From: Deltaproteobacteria bacterium Ga0077550
GTDB taxonomy: Bacteria; Myxococcota_A; Polyangia; Nannocystales; Nannocystaceae
Length of the DNA: 64,000 bases
Assembly: GCA_001464385.1 (NCBI GenBank)
Contig: LNFB01000310.1
Location: forward strand, 16,352-80,351
Direction: 5' to 3'
The notes below the pieces were generated by a model. It was not told where the DNA came from. It worked only from the letters and a program-made list of their open reading frames with translations, and searched no databases. Below are positions 32,740 to 40,517 of this stretch, piece after piece. Position 1 is the first letter of the stretch, and each line of letters starts with the position of its first letter. The translations under genes were made by a program, and so were the position numbers.

Positions 32740-33843
32740 TCACTTCGACGGATCGCCGCCGAGCCGCAGGAGGTCCTGCAGGTCCTTCGGCGCGACGACC
32801 ACGGTGAGATTCGCGATCTTCTCCGCGATCTCCTTCATCACCTCGGCCTCCTTGAGTCGACCCAGCACGGGGTTGTTCTCGATGAGGCGCGCGGTGTTGG
32901 CCAGCGAGCGCGTGGCCGCGACCTCCTCGCGGCGCATGATCACCTGCGCCGCCGCGCGCTTGTCGGCCTCGATCACCCGGTTCATCAGGTCCTTGAGCTC
33001 GCCGGGCAGGATGACGTCCTTGATCTCGAGGCGACGGATGTCGACGCCCCACGCGGTCGCGCGCGCAGTGATCGCCGCCGTCATCTCGCGAGCCAGCTCG
33101 ACCCGGCGCTCGAGCAGGCCGTCGACGGTGACCCCGGCGACGACCGCCCGCGCGCACATCTGCGCCTCGGCGTAGAGGGCATCGCGGAGCTCCGCGACGC
33201 TCTGCGCCGCCGCGATCGGATCGACGATCGCGTACTTGAGCAGGAGGTTGAGCCGCAGCGTCGCCTTGTCGGCGGCGATGAGCTCCTGGCCGGTGATCTG
33301 CAGCTCCTGCTCGCGCACGTCGAGCTTGACGAGATCGAGCTTGCGCCGCCACGGCGACAGGCCATGACGGCCGCCCTCGAGCACCATCGCCAGCACGCCG
33401 TCGACGTAGACGAGCACGCGCTCGTATGGCCGGACGAGCACCTCGGTGATGAGGGCGGCGCCCGCGATCGGCCAGTAGGCGACCGGGATCGCCGTGGGCA
33501 GCGCGGTCACGTCGACGACGTCGAGGGTGACCTTGCCTACGCCGCGCCAGACGATCCAGCGGCCTGGCCCGAGCACGCGGCATGGCCGGGCGTCGCGCTG
33601 GACCAGCGCGACGGTGCCGTCGGCGACCTCGACGATGTCGGCCTGCAGCGCCGCGGCCCCGACGAGCGCGCGCTCGAGCTCGGGCGTCGCCTCGGTGGCG
33701 ACGGTGCGGATATCGAGCGTGCGGATCTCGACGCTGCTCCAGAGCGCCCAATCGCGGTAGCGGCCCGGGCCGAGCACGCGCTCGAGCCGACCGTCGCGGA
33801 TGTAGAGCCCCCGCTCGCCCTCGTTGATGATGATGGTGGTCAT
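32740..33843 (-). CDS. SPFH-domain (stomatin/slipin-like) protein
   Basis: The 367-residue protein has no N-terminal membrane hairpin. The core has the SPFH pattern: ELQITGQELIAADKATLRLN, the Ala-rich LRDALYAEAQ, the helix RVELAREMTAAITARATAWG with VDIRRLEIKDVILP, and the coiled, Glu/Lys-rich EADKRAAAQVIMRREEVAA. Two GLYIRDGRLERVLGPGRY-like segments near the N-terminus suggest a duplicated strand module. The ATG at 33843 is supported by a natural Met-Thr start. SPFH proteins form ring-like membrane microdomain scaffolds; here membrane attachment is not obvious. Confidence 0.87.
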   Translation of the reverse strand: MTTIIINEGERGLYIRDGRLERVLGPGRYRDWALWSSVEIRTLDIRTVATEATPELERALVGAAALQADIVEVADGTVALVQRDARPCRVLGPGRWIVWRGVGKVTLDVVDVTALPTAIPVAYWPIAGAALITEVLVRPYERVLVYVDGVLAMVLEGGRHGLSPWRRKLDLVKLDVREQELQITGQELIAADKATLRLNLLLKYAIVDPIAAAQSVAELRDALYAEAQMCARAVVAGVTVDGLLERRVELAREMTAAITARATAWGVDIRRLEIKDVILPGELKDLMNRVIEADKRAAAQVIMRREEVAATRSLANTARLIENNPVLGRLKEAEVMKEIAEKIANLTVVVAPKDLQDLLRLGGDPSK

Positions 33844-34176
33844 GGTGACGACGCTCCGGTTCAGAACAAGCCAAAGAGCCCGAAGAGGGCAAGGGTAACT
33901 GCGGGTGGAAAAGGCGACGGCCGGCGTGGCGCCAAGGGGCAATGGATGCGGGATCCCGCGCGTCGAGGCGGTGACGAGCGCGACCCACCTCGGTGGACCG
34001 CGCGCGCGACCGACCCCGGGGCAGCACCACCCGGTGCGGGATCACGAGCTCCGTGCGCCACCCTCGTCATTGCTGGCGATTCGTGCGCGACGCCGACCGT
34101 CTATCGTGTTCTGTTTGACTGACAGTATCTCAAACTGTTGCGTTTACCGTTTCGCTACGTCAGGGGACACCTGGCG

Positions 34177-34193
34177 CCGGGAGTCGAACCCGG
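34177..34193 (-). other. tRNA T-arm-like motif, possible 3' tRNA remnant
   Basis: On the minus strand the sequence is ccggg-ttcgact-cccgg, a perfect 5-bp T stem with the canonical ttcgact loop. The matching acceptor and anticodon arms were not found within 120 nt, so it is not an intact tRNA. It may be the 3' end of a tRNA left by site-specific integration, or part of another structured RNA. Confidence 0.35.
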
Positions 34194-34324
34194 ATGGTCT
34201 TTCCTCGGCCCCGAGATGCGGGACGCCCGGACCGATCGGCGCGGGCGCGACGAATCGCGACCGTGCGTAGGCGTGGGAGCGCCGCGGGGAACCGCGGAAT
34301 CGTGGCCTGGCAATGCGAGCCGAC

Positions 34325-34376
34325 GCCGCGTGCGGCCGGCCCCTCGAGCATCCGAGGGACCGACGCCGCACGCGGC
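34325..34376. ncRNA. Nested hairpin, possible structured RNA element
   Basis: An 11-bp perfect stem (34325-34335 with 34366-34376) encloses a second 6-bp perfect stem (34341-34346 with 34353-34358) around a 6-nt loop. The arrangement is palindromic at two levels and lies in otherwise non-coding DNA. Which strand is transcribed cannot be told; it may also be a DNA-level inverted repeat. Confidence 0.35.
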
Positions 34377-34390
34377 TGTGCGTTGGACCG

Positions 34391-34410
34391 AGGGCCCCGG
34401 CGCGGGCCCT
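34391..34410. terminator. 7-bp G/C hairpin
   Basis: AGGGCCC and GGGCCCT face each other around a 6-nt loop. No T-run follows on either strand. It sits 213 bp past the dioxygenase stop (minus strand) and could be a terminator or part of the neighbouring structured element. Confidence 0.3.
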
Positions 34411-34537
34411 GGAACTACGTCAGCACGACGGAATCACATGGGTCTCGACGCCGGAGGCCGCTCAGCCGTCCGCACGATCGCATTGCGACGACACATCGTG
34501 TCGCGGCAGGCGGAAATCGTAGGGAGGGAGCGACATC

Positions 34538-34681
34538 ATGGCGGAGACCCAGATCGAGCCGAAGTGGTCCCGAGATATGAAGCAGCGCCGCGGCGCTGTC
34601 AAGACCACGATGAATGATTTTTCTACGTCGGCACGCCGACCACGAGCGACGCGACGTAGCCGGCGTCCACATCGCCGCTGA
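34538..34681 (+). CDS. Possible small basic protein or gene remnant
   Basis: A 47-codon frame preceded by agggaggg about 10 bases upstream of its ATG. The product starts MAETQIEPKWSRDMKQRRG and becomes Arg-rich where it runs into the antisense of the dioxygenase 3' end (34623). The strong ribosome binding site argues for translation, while the late Arg-rich part looks like antisense noise. No known family was recognised. Confidence 0.25.
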   Translation: MAETQIEPKWSRDMKQRRGAVKTTMNDFSTSARRPRATRRSRRPHRR

Positions 34682-35498
34682 CGTCGGCCACCTGCAGCGA
34701 CGATCCGTCGCCGAAGACGTTGTCGGACGACAGGCTGGTCTGGGCCAGATTGCCGACGCTGTCCTCGTAGCCGTCGGTGGCGAAGACCTCGTCGCACGCC
34801 GCCTCTGGCAGGGCGAGCTGCGAGACGTGCAGCGGATCGCTGCCGTCGGTGGCGTCCTCGAGGCTGGCGTAGATCTCGAAGTGGATGTGGGGCCAGCGGC
34901 CCGAGTAGCACGCGGGGAAGATCGTGGTGAAGGTGACCTTGCCGTCGTCGTCCGTCACCTGGACGCCGCGCAGGTAGTTCTCGGACGCCGCGCTACCGGT
35001 GTACATCGAATAGTCGCCGTCGCGATTGCAGTGCCACAGGTACACCGCGTGGCCGGCCAGCGGCGCGCAGCCGTCGGCGACGTCGACGAGCGTGAGCGTC
35101 ACCGTGAGCGCGATGCCCTCGGCGACGCCCGAGGCCGTGTCGACGCTGGTCCGGATGTCGCGCCGCACGATGCCCGACAGCTCGAGCGCGTTGGGCCCGT
35201 TGCTGCCGTCGCCCGGGTACGGGCCCGCGGTCTCGGTGGGGATCGCCTCGCAGCTCGACACGCCGCCGCTCGAGTCGCCACCGTCGCTGCTCGAGTCTCC
35301 CCCGCTCGAGGCGTCCGTGCTCGAGTCGCCCCCGCTCGCGTCGTCCGTGCTCGCGCCGAACAGCTCGCCGTCGTCGGCCACGACGCACGCCGCGAGCGGG
35401 ACCAGCCCGACGGCACCGAGCGCGCGGAGGAATCGACGCCGCTCGAGCAGTCGCGAGAGGTCGTGGGCCAGGCCGCCGTGGTGATCGTCGTCGTGCAT
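34623..35498 (-). CDS. Exported intradiol ring-cleavage dioxygenase-like protein
   Basis: The 291-residue protein has a Tat-type signal (ERRRFLRALGAVGLVPLAAC) ending in a lipobox and a Ser/Asp/Gly linker to about 80. The protocatechuate-dioxygenase fold follows, with a GPYPGDGSNGPN entrance loop, the strand CAPLAGHAVYLWHCN, a Tyr pair and the iron His pair in GRWPHIHFEIY. Members cleave catechols between the hydroxyls using Fe3+. The family includes many secreted proteins of unknown substrate. It is divergent from the two-component fusion gene (155 bp). Confidence 0.85.
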   Translation of the reverse strand: MHDDDHHGGLAHDLSRLLERRRFLRALGAVGLVPLAACVVADDGELFGASTDDASGGDSSTDASSGGDSSSDGGDSSGGVSSCEAIPTETAGPYPGDGSNGPNALELSGIVRRDIRTSVDTASGVAEGIALTVTLTLVDVADGCAPLAGHAVYLWHCNRDGDYSMYTGSAASENYLRGVQVTDDDGKVTFTTIFPACYSGRWPHIHFEIYASLEDATDGSDPLHVSQLALPEAACDEVFATDGYEDSVGNLAQTSLSSDNVFGDGSSLQVADVSGDVDAGYVASLVVGVPT

Positions 35499-35653
35499 GG
35501 TGGATCTATCCCGCGCCGCCCTTGCGCATGTCTGAAGCCCCCGACGAGCCGGGCGCGGCCGGGCCGCATCCGAACCTTGCGACCTCCTGAAGTCGCCCCG
35601 CCCGCGCCCGCAGCCCTGGCGATCTCGGGCACAGTGGACTACGAATTGCCAAG

Positions 35654-37762
35654 ATGACGCAGTCGGTCCTCGTGGTCGAAGACGACGCCCAGCTCGGGGG
35701 CCAGATCGTCGCACACCTGCGCGACGCCGGCTTCGCCACCACGTGGCTGCGGCACGGCCGCGTGCTCACCGGGGACGATCTGGCGCAGATCGATCTCGTC
35801 GTGCTCGACCTGATGCTGCCCGGGGTCTCGGGGATGGACATGATCGCCCGCATCCGCGAGCTCGCGGCGGTGCCGGTCCTGGTGCTGAGCGCCCGCAACG
35901 AGACCGCCGACAAGGTCCGCGCGCTGCAGCTCGGCGCGGACGACTACATGACCAAGCCCTTCTGGCCCGAGGAGCTCGTCGAGCGGGTGCGGGCGCGGCT
36001 GCGGCGACCGACCCTCGCCGACGGCAGCGCGATCGAGATCGGCGGCCTGCGGATCGATCGACGCACGCGCGAGGTGACCCTCGAGGGTCGGCCGCTCGAG
36101 CTCACCCGCGTCGAGTTCGAGTTCCTGCTCACGCTCGCCGAGCGACCGGGCGCCGCGATCACGCGCCGGGTGCTGGTCGAGCGCGCGCTCGACCCCGACC
36201 GCGACGGCGACGCCCGCACGCTCGACGTCCATGCGTCGCGGCTCCGCAAGAAGCTCGGCAACGACGGCCTCATCGAGACCGTGTGGGGGATCGGCTATTC
36301 GCCTCTCGGCGAGGCCGACGACGTGAAGCTGCGGACCAAGCTGGTCCTGCTGTGCGTGATCGCGATCGCGGCGACGCTCGGGGCGCTGGCGATCTACGAC
36401 GCGATCGCTCGGCACCGCGCGGCGTCCGAGCTGATGATCGACATCGTCCAGCAGCACCTCGACGGCGCGCGCGAGCGCTGCGAAGCCGACCCTGCCCGGT
36501 GGGGCGACCGACTCCCGAGCAGCCGGGGTCCGGGCGGACCGCCGCCCGGCCACGACGCGAAGCGACCGCCGCCGCCCGATCGCGGGCCGCCTCCGGACAG
36601 CAATCGTCGCCGCCCGCGACCGCTCGAGATGTGGGCCTACGACGCGTCGTTCCGCAGCGCCTCCGCGGACGCCCCGACGCTGCCCGGCGCGCTCACCGAG
36701 GCGATCGCCGACACCGACGTCGTCGCGAGCGACGTGGCGTGGCGCGGCGACGAGGTCGCGGCGCTCGTGCGCACGCCGTGGGGCGCCGGGCCGTGCGCCT
36801 ACGTGTTCGCCCGCGGCAGCACCGGGGACTGGGGCGCCGTGCTGCCGCCCGGACGGCTATGGTTGCTGCCCTCCGTGATCGTCCTCGGCGCCGCGCTGCT
36901 CGTGGCCGGCCCGCTCGTGCGACGCATCCGTCGATTGACCCGCGAGGTCGAGCAATCGGCGTCCGCCGGCTACACGCTCGGCGTCGACGAGCGCGGCGCC
37001 GACGAGGTCGGCGAGCTGTCGCGGGCATTCGCCACCGCGAGCCGACGCATCCGCGCCGAGCTCGACGATCGCGAGCGACGCGAGCGGGCCCTGCGGGAGT
37101 TCCTCGCCAACACGACCCACGATCTCATGATCCCGCTGACCGTGCTGCAGGGCCACCTCGCGGCACTACGCGACTGCGCCGCGGGCCCCGACGCCGTGCG
37201 CTCGGCGATGAACGAGGCCCACTACATGGCGTCGCTCGTGCACAACCTCGGCGCCGCGGCCAAGCTCGACGTCGCCGATGCGGTGGTCCATCGCGCGCCC
37301 GTCGATCTGCGCGAGGTCGTCGGGCGTGTCGCCGCCCGCCACCGCCCGATCGCGCGCGAGGCCGGCATCACCCTCGACGAGGCGGTGCCCGACGCACCGG
37401 TGCTGGCCGACGCCGACGTCACCCTCGTCGAGCAGGCGATCAGCAACCTCACCTACAACGCGGTCCGCTACAACCATCGCGGCGGCCACGTCGCCGTGAT
37501 CGTCGAGGTCGCGCCGCCCGGTCGCTTCTGCGTGCGCGTCATCGACGATGGGCCGGGCATCGCCGAGGCCGATCTCGCGCGCGTGCTCGCCCGCGGCGGA
37601 CGCAGCGACGCGGCGCGCAGTCGGGCGCCCGAGGGCCTGGGCCTGGGCCTGCACATCGCCCTCGGCGTCGCCGCGCTCCACGGCTTCACGCTCGAGCTCG
37701 GCGCCGCGGAGGGCGGCGGCCTCGAGGCGTGCCTGCGTGGCCCGTGCCGACCGACCGCGTGA
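35654..37762 (+). CDS. OmpR-type response regulator fused in frame to a membrane histidine kinase
   Basis: A single 702-residue frame. Residues 1-115 form a receiver domain (acidic EDD at 9-11, phospho-acceptor D52, S79, K101). Residues about 124-217 form an OmpR winged helix ending WGIGYS. Without a stop the frame continues into a sensor kinase: membrane helix 229-250, a Pro/Arg-rich periplasmic part, helix 403-420, HAMP, HisKA with H489 in THDLMIPLT, and an ATPase with N box (NLTYNAVRYN), G1 DDGPGIAEAD and G2 GLGLGLHIA. Normally these are two adjacent genes. An internal GTG (36323) could give the kinase alone. It is convergent with the radical SAM gene. Confidence 0.88.
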   Translation: MTQSVLVVEDDAQLGGQIVAHLRDAGFATTWLRHGRVLTGDDLAQIDLVVLDLMLPGVSGMDMIARIRELAAVPVLVLSARNETADKVRALQLGADDYMTKPFWPEELVERVRARLRRPTLADGSAIEIGGLRIDRRTREVTLEGRPLELTRVEFEFLLTLAERPGAAITRRVLVERALDPDRDGDARTLDVHASRLRKKLGNDGLIETVWGIGYSPLGEADDVKLRTKLVLLCVIAIAATLGALAIYDAIARHRAASELMIDIVQQHLDGARERCEADPARWGDRLPSSRGPGGPPPGHDAKRPPPPDRGPPPDSNRRRPRPLEMWAYDASFRSASADAPTLPGALTEAIADTDVVASDVAWRGDEVAALVRTPWGAGPCAYVFARGSTGDWGAVLPPGRLWLLPSVIVLGAALLVAGPLVRRIRRLTREVEQSASAGYTLGVDERGADEVGELSRAFATASRRIRAELDDRERRERALREFLANTTHDLMIPLTVLQGHLAALRDCAAGPDAVRSAMNEAHYMASLVHNLGAAAKLDVADAVVHRAPVDLREVVGRVAARHRPIAREAGITLDEAVPDAPVLADADVTLVEQAISNLTYNAVRYNHRGGHVAVIVEVAPPGRFCVRVIDDGPGIAEADLARVLARGGRSDAARSRAPEGLGLGLHIALGVAALHGFTLELGAAEGGGLEACLRGPCRPTA

Positions 37763-37766
37763 AGCG

Positions 37767-38702
37767 TCACACCACCGGCAGGTGCACGCCGCGACGCACC
37801 GGCTCGGCGCGCCGCTGCGGCCGCCACTCGTCCATCTTCGAGTTGTTGCGCACGCAGCCCACGGTGCAGCTCGCGTTGCAGCCCTTGACCGTGTCGAACT
37901 GCTCGCGCAGGTCGGACAGGCCGTACTCGAGCAGGTCCTTCCCCCAGAACTCGCGCGTCTGCGAGCACCAGCGGACCTTGCCGAACTCGTCGATGTAGAG
38001 GTAGCGCGAGCCGGCGCGGCACTTGAACGGCGCGCGCCCGGTCTCGAGCAGGCGCGAGCGGTAGTTGCCGGCCTGCCGCCACCGCCGGCCCAGGCGCTCT
38101 TCGATGCTGCGGTACAGATCGACGTTCTCGCGCGAGAGCTCGAGCTGGCCGTCGCCGCCGTGGATCAACAGCACGCGCGGCCGGAAGCCGTGGGTCTGCG
38201 CGAACTCGATGACCTCACGGACCTCGTCGGGCGGCGCTGCGCCGACCACCGCCGACAGCGTCACGATGAAGTCGGCGTTCTGCTTCACGTGCTCGAGCTT
38301 CTTGGCCAGGGGCTTCAGCACCTTGACGGTGACGTCGTTGGGCTTGGCGCCATCGAGGCTGATCTGCATGTGGGTCAGCCCCGCGCGATTGAGCTCGCGG
38401 ACCTTCTCGGGGCTCAACAGATAGGCATTGCTGATGAGCTTGCGCTGGGCGAAACCCTTGCGCGTGGCGTAGCTCACCAGGTCCACGATCTCGGGGTGGA
38501 GCAGCGGCTCGCCGCCCGTGAATTCGATCGCGAGGGTGCCGAGCGCCGCGAGCTTGTCGATGCGGGCCCGCAGCAGCGCGGGATCGATCGCGTCCGAGGT
38601 CTCGTCGAATTCGTTGCAGTAGCCGCAGCTGAGATTGCAGCGGCGGATCACGACCAGCTGGGCGTGGAACGGACCGTAGCGCAGCCAATCGAGTCGATTC
38701 AC
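37767..38702 (-). CDS. Radical SAM protein with SPASM-like Cys tail
   Basis: The 311-residue protein has a GTG start. The cluster motif CNLSCGYC (about 22-29) binds the SAM [4Fe-4S]. GGEPLLHPEI and the later ISLDG strand fit the core fold. The C-terminal part has further Cys residues (FKCRAG, WCSQTR and CNASCTVGC), as in proteins with auxiliary clusters. The substrate is unknown and no precursor peptide gene is apparent nearby. It ends 5 bp from the two-component fusion gene, tail to tail. Confidence 0.88.
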   Translation of the reverse strand: MNRLDWLRYGPFHAQLVVIRRCNLSCGYCNEFDETSDAIDPALLRARIDKLAALGTLAIEFTGGEPLLHPEIVDLVSYATRKGFAQRKLISNAYLLSPEKVRELNRAGLTHMQISLDGAKPNDVTVKVLKPLAKKLEHVKQNADFIVTLSAVVGAAPPDEVREVIEFAQTHGFRPRVLLIHGGDGQLELSRENVDLYRSIEERLGRRWRQAGNYRSRLLETGRAPFKCRAGSRYLYIDEFGKVRWCSQTREFWGKDLLEYGLSDLREQFDTVKGCNASCTVGCVRNNSKMDEWRPQRRAEPVRRGVHLPVV

Positions 38703-38869
38703 GTCGGCGATGGTGCCGGCGCTTCGAGGGCGGCGTCAAACGCGACGCGCCGCGCTCGCGTCGACGCTGGAGGACGACTTCGCGAAAACGCGCTTGTGCA
38801 CCCACGCGACCGACGTTCCGTGCGCCCCGGTCCTTGCGTCGGCTGCGGGCATCCTCGACGATCGTCGCC

Positions 38870-40507
38870 ATGCGCAGCTCCATCCTTCGCCTACTCCGAT
38901 CCCCGGCCGGCCTCGCCGTCCTCCCCGCCCTCTTCGTGGCCGGCTGTCCTGCCGACGATGCAAGCGAGAACACGACCACGGCAGACAGCTCGAGCTCGGG
39001 GTCCGCGACGGATCCGTCGGAGACCGACACCGATCCCTCGGCGACGCTCACCCAGGGCAGCTCGTCGGGCGTCGACTCGTCGAGCGGCGATCCGACCGAT
39101 GCGTCGAGCTCGACCGATCCGTCGGGCTCGTCGTCGTCGTCGGGCGGCGAGACGTGTGGCAACGGGGCCATCGACGCCGGTGAGGACTGCGACGGCGCCG
39201 AGCTCGGTGACGCGACCTGCGAGAGCATCGACAAGGGCTTCGACGGTGGCGACCTCGCCTGCGCCGACGACTGTACGTTCGACACCAGCGCGTGCGTGAT
39301 GGCGACGTGCGGCAACGATCTGGTCGAGGGCGACGAGGTCTGCGACGGCTCCGACGTCGGCTCCGACTGCGCCTCCGAGGGCTTCCCGCTCGGCGGCGAG
39401 CTCGGGTGCCTGAAGAACTGCAGCGACTACGACACCTCCGGCTGCCTGTCGCAGGTCTGTGGCAACGATTCCGCCGAGGGCGACGAGAGCTGCGACGGTG
39501 CGGACCTCGCCGGCGTGACGTGCGAGTCGATCGGCTTCGACGGCGGCGCCCTCGCGTGCGCCGACGACTGCAACGGCTTCGACACCGCCGGCTGCTACAG
39601 CTGCGGCGACGGTGTGGCGTCCGGCGCGGAGGTCTGCGATGGCGACGATCTGGCCGGGGCGACCTGCGGCGACCTCGGCTACGACGGCGGCACCCCGACG
39701 TGCGCGGCCGACTGCACGACCGTCACCCCGGACGGCTGCCTCCTCTCGACCACCACCGACTACTGCATGGAGCCGGGCAACGGCGGCCTGATCCAGGACT
39801 TCGTCACCCTCGACAACGACATCGTCGTGGCGGGCTCGGGCCAGGTGACGGACATCAACATCGTGCTCGCCGCGACCCACACGTATGTCGGCGATCTGAA
39901 CGTGAGCGTGACCCACGTCGACACCGGCGCGACCTCGCAGCTGTTCAGCAGCCAGTGCGGCACGGTGGAGAACGTCGACGCGACCTTCGACCAGGACGGG
40001 GCGCTCTTCGGCTGTGGCGTCGCGGCACCGGCGATCTCGGGCATCGTCGCGCCCGAGGCGCCCGGTGACCTCGACGCGATCGCCCCGGCGGTCGGCGACG
40101 GCACCGGCACGTGGCGCCTCTCGATCGCCGACGGAGCCGGCGGCGACACGGGCACGCTCGACGCGTGGTGCGTGCAGATCACCTCGCTCGCGCCGGTGTC
40201 GACCTGCGACGGCCTCGAGCTCGACCCGGGCAACGGCATCGTCGGCTGCTGGTACACCTCGGCGAACGTGAACATGTCGTGCACCGAGGTCTGCGAGCCC
40301 CACGGTGGCTTCGACGCGGTGGCGTCGCAGCACAACGGCAACGCGGTCGGCTTCGCGTTCTGGCCCGACAAGGTCAACGGCGGCGAGTGGATGTCGATCG
40401 AGTGCTCGTCGACCGACAACAACACCAACTGGGGCGCGAACGGCCAGGCGCCGGATCCGTTCTTCATCCACGAGGCCTGCTACGTGAACTGCGCCTGCGT
40501 GAACTAG
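38870..40507 (+). CDS. Lipoprotein with Cys-rich repeats and a P-domain
   Basis: The 545-residue protein has a lipobox (LFVAGC) and a Ser/Thr/Asp linker to about 100. Four tandem repeats of the CGNGxxxxGExCDGxxL...C...GFDGG...C..DC type follow (about 105-290), the Cys-rich repeat seen in many myxobacterial surface proteins. Next is a proprotein-convertase P-like domain (DINIVLAATHTYVGDLNVS to TGTWRLSIADGAGGDTGTL), then a C-terminal Cys-containing domain of about 90 residues. It is likely exposed on the cell surface. No peptidase domain is present. Confidence 0.8.
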   Translation: MRSSILRLLRSPAGLAVLPALFVAGCPADDASENTTTADSSSSGSATDPSETDTDPSATLTQGSSSGVDSSSGDPTDASSSTDPSGSSSSSGGETCGNGAIDAGEDCDGAELGDATCESIDKGFDGGDLACADDCTFDTSACVMATCGNDLVEGDEVCDGSDVGSDCASEGFPLGGELGCLKNCSDYDTSGCLSQVCGNDSAEGDESCDGADLAGVTCESIGFDGGALACADDCNGFDTAGCYSCGDGVASGAEVCDGDDLAGATCGDLGYDGGTPTCAADCTTVTPDGCLLSTTTDYCMEPGNGGLIQDFVTLDNDIVVAGSGQVTDINIVLAATHTYVGDLNVSVTHVDTGATSQLFSSQCGTVENVDATFDQDGALFGCGVAAPAISGIVAPEAPGDLDAIAPAVGDGTGTWRLSIADGAGGDTGTLDAWCVQITSLAPVSTCDGLELDPGNGIVGCWYTSANVNMSCTEVCEPHGGFDAVASQHNGNAVGFAFWPDKVNGGEWMSIECSSTDNNTNWGANGQAPDPFFIHEACYVNCACVN

Positions 40508-40517
40508 GCGGCGCGTC

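Larger units (their letters stand above)
33844..34622. other. Long intergenic region with inverted repeats
   Basis: This 779-bp region between the SPFH start and the dioxygenase 3' end contains no large gene. It holds a relatively AT-rich island at 34095-34160 with a GTTTGA-N11-TCAAAC dyad and a TTGACT box. A tRNA T-arm-like 17-mer (34177-34193) and two long hairpins (34325-34376, 34391-34410) follow. A Shine-Dalgarno-preceded 47-codon frame starts at 34538. This is more secondary structure than other spacers in the window, suggesting a non-coding RNA or a remnant insertion. Confidence 0.5.

Noticed and set aside
31580..34045. 942-residue minus-strand frame ending with the MYXO-CTERM protein
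   Set aside because: Only its last 120 residues have a signal peptide and sensible composition; the rest crosses the tRNA and SPFH gene in other frames.
34160..34560. tmRNA or RNase P RNA on the minus strand
   Set aside because: Only a T-arm-like motif is present; no tag ORF, no matching acceptor strand and no P4-type conserved core were found.
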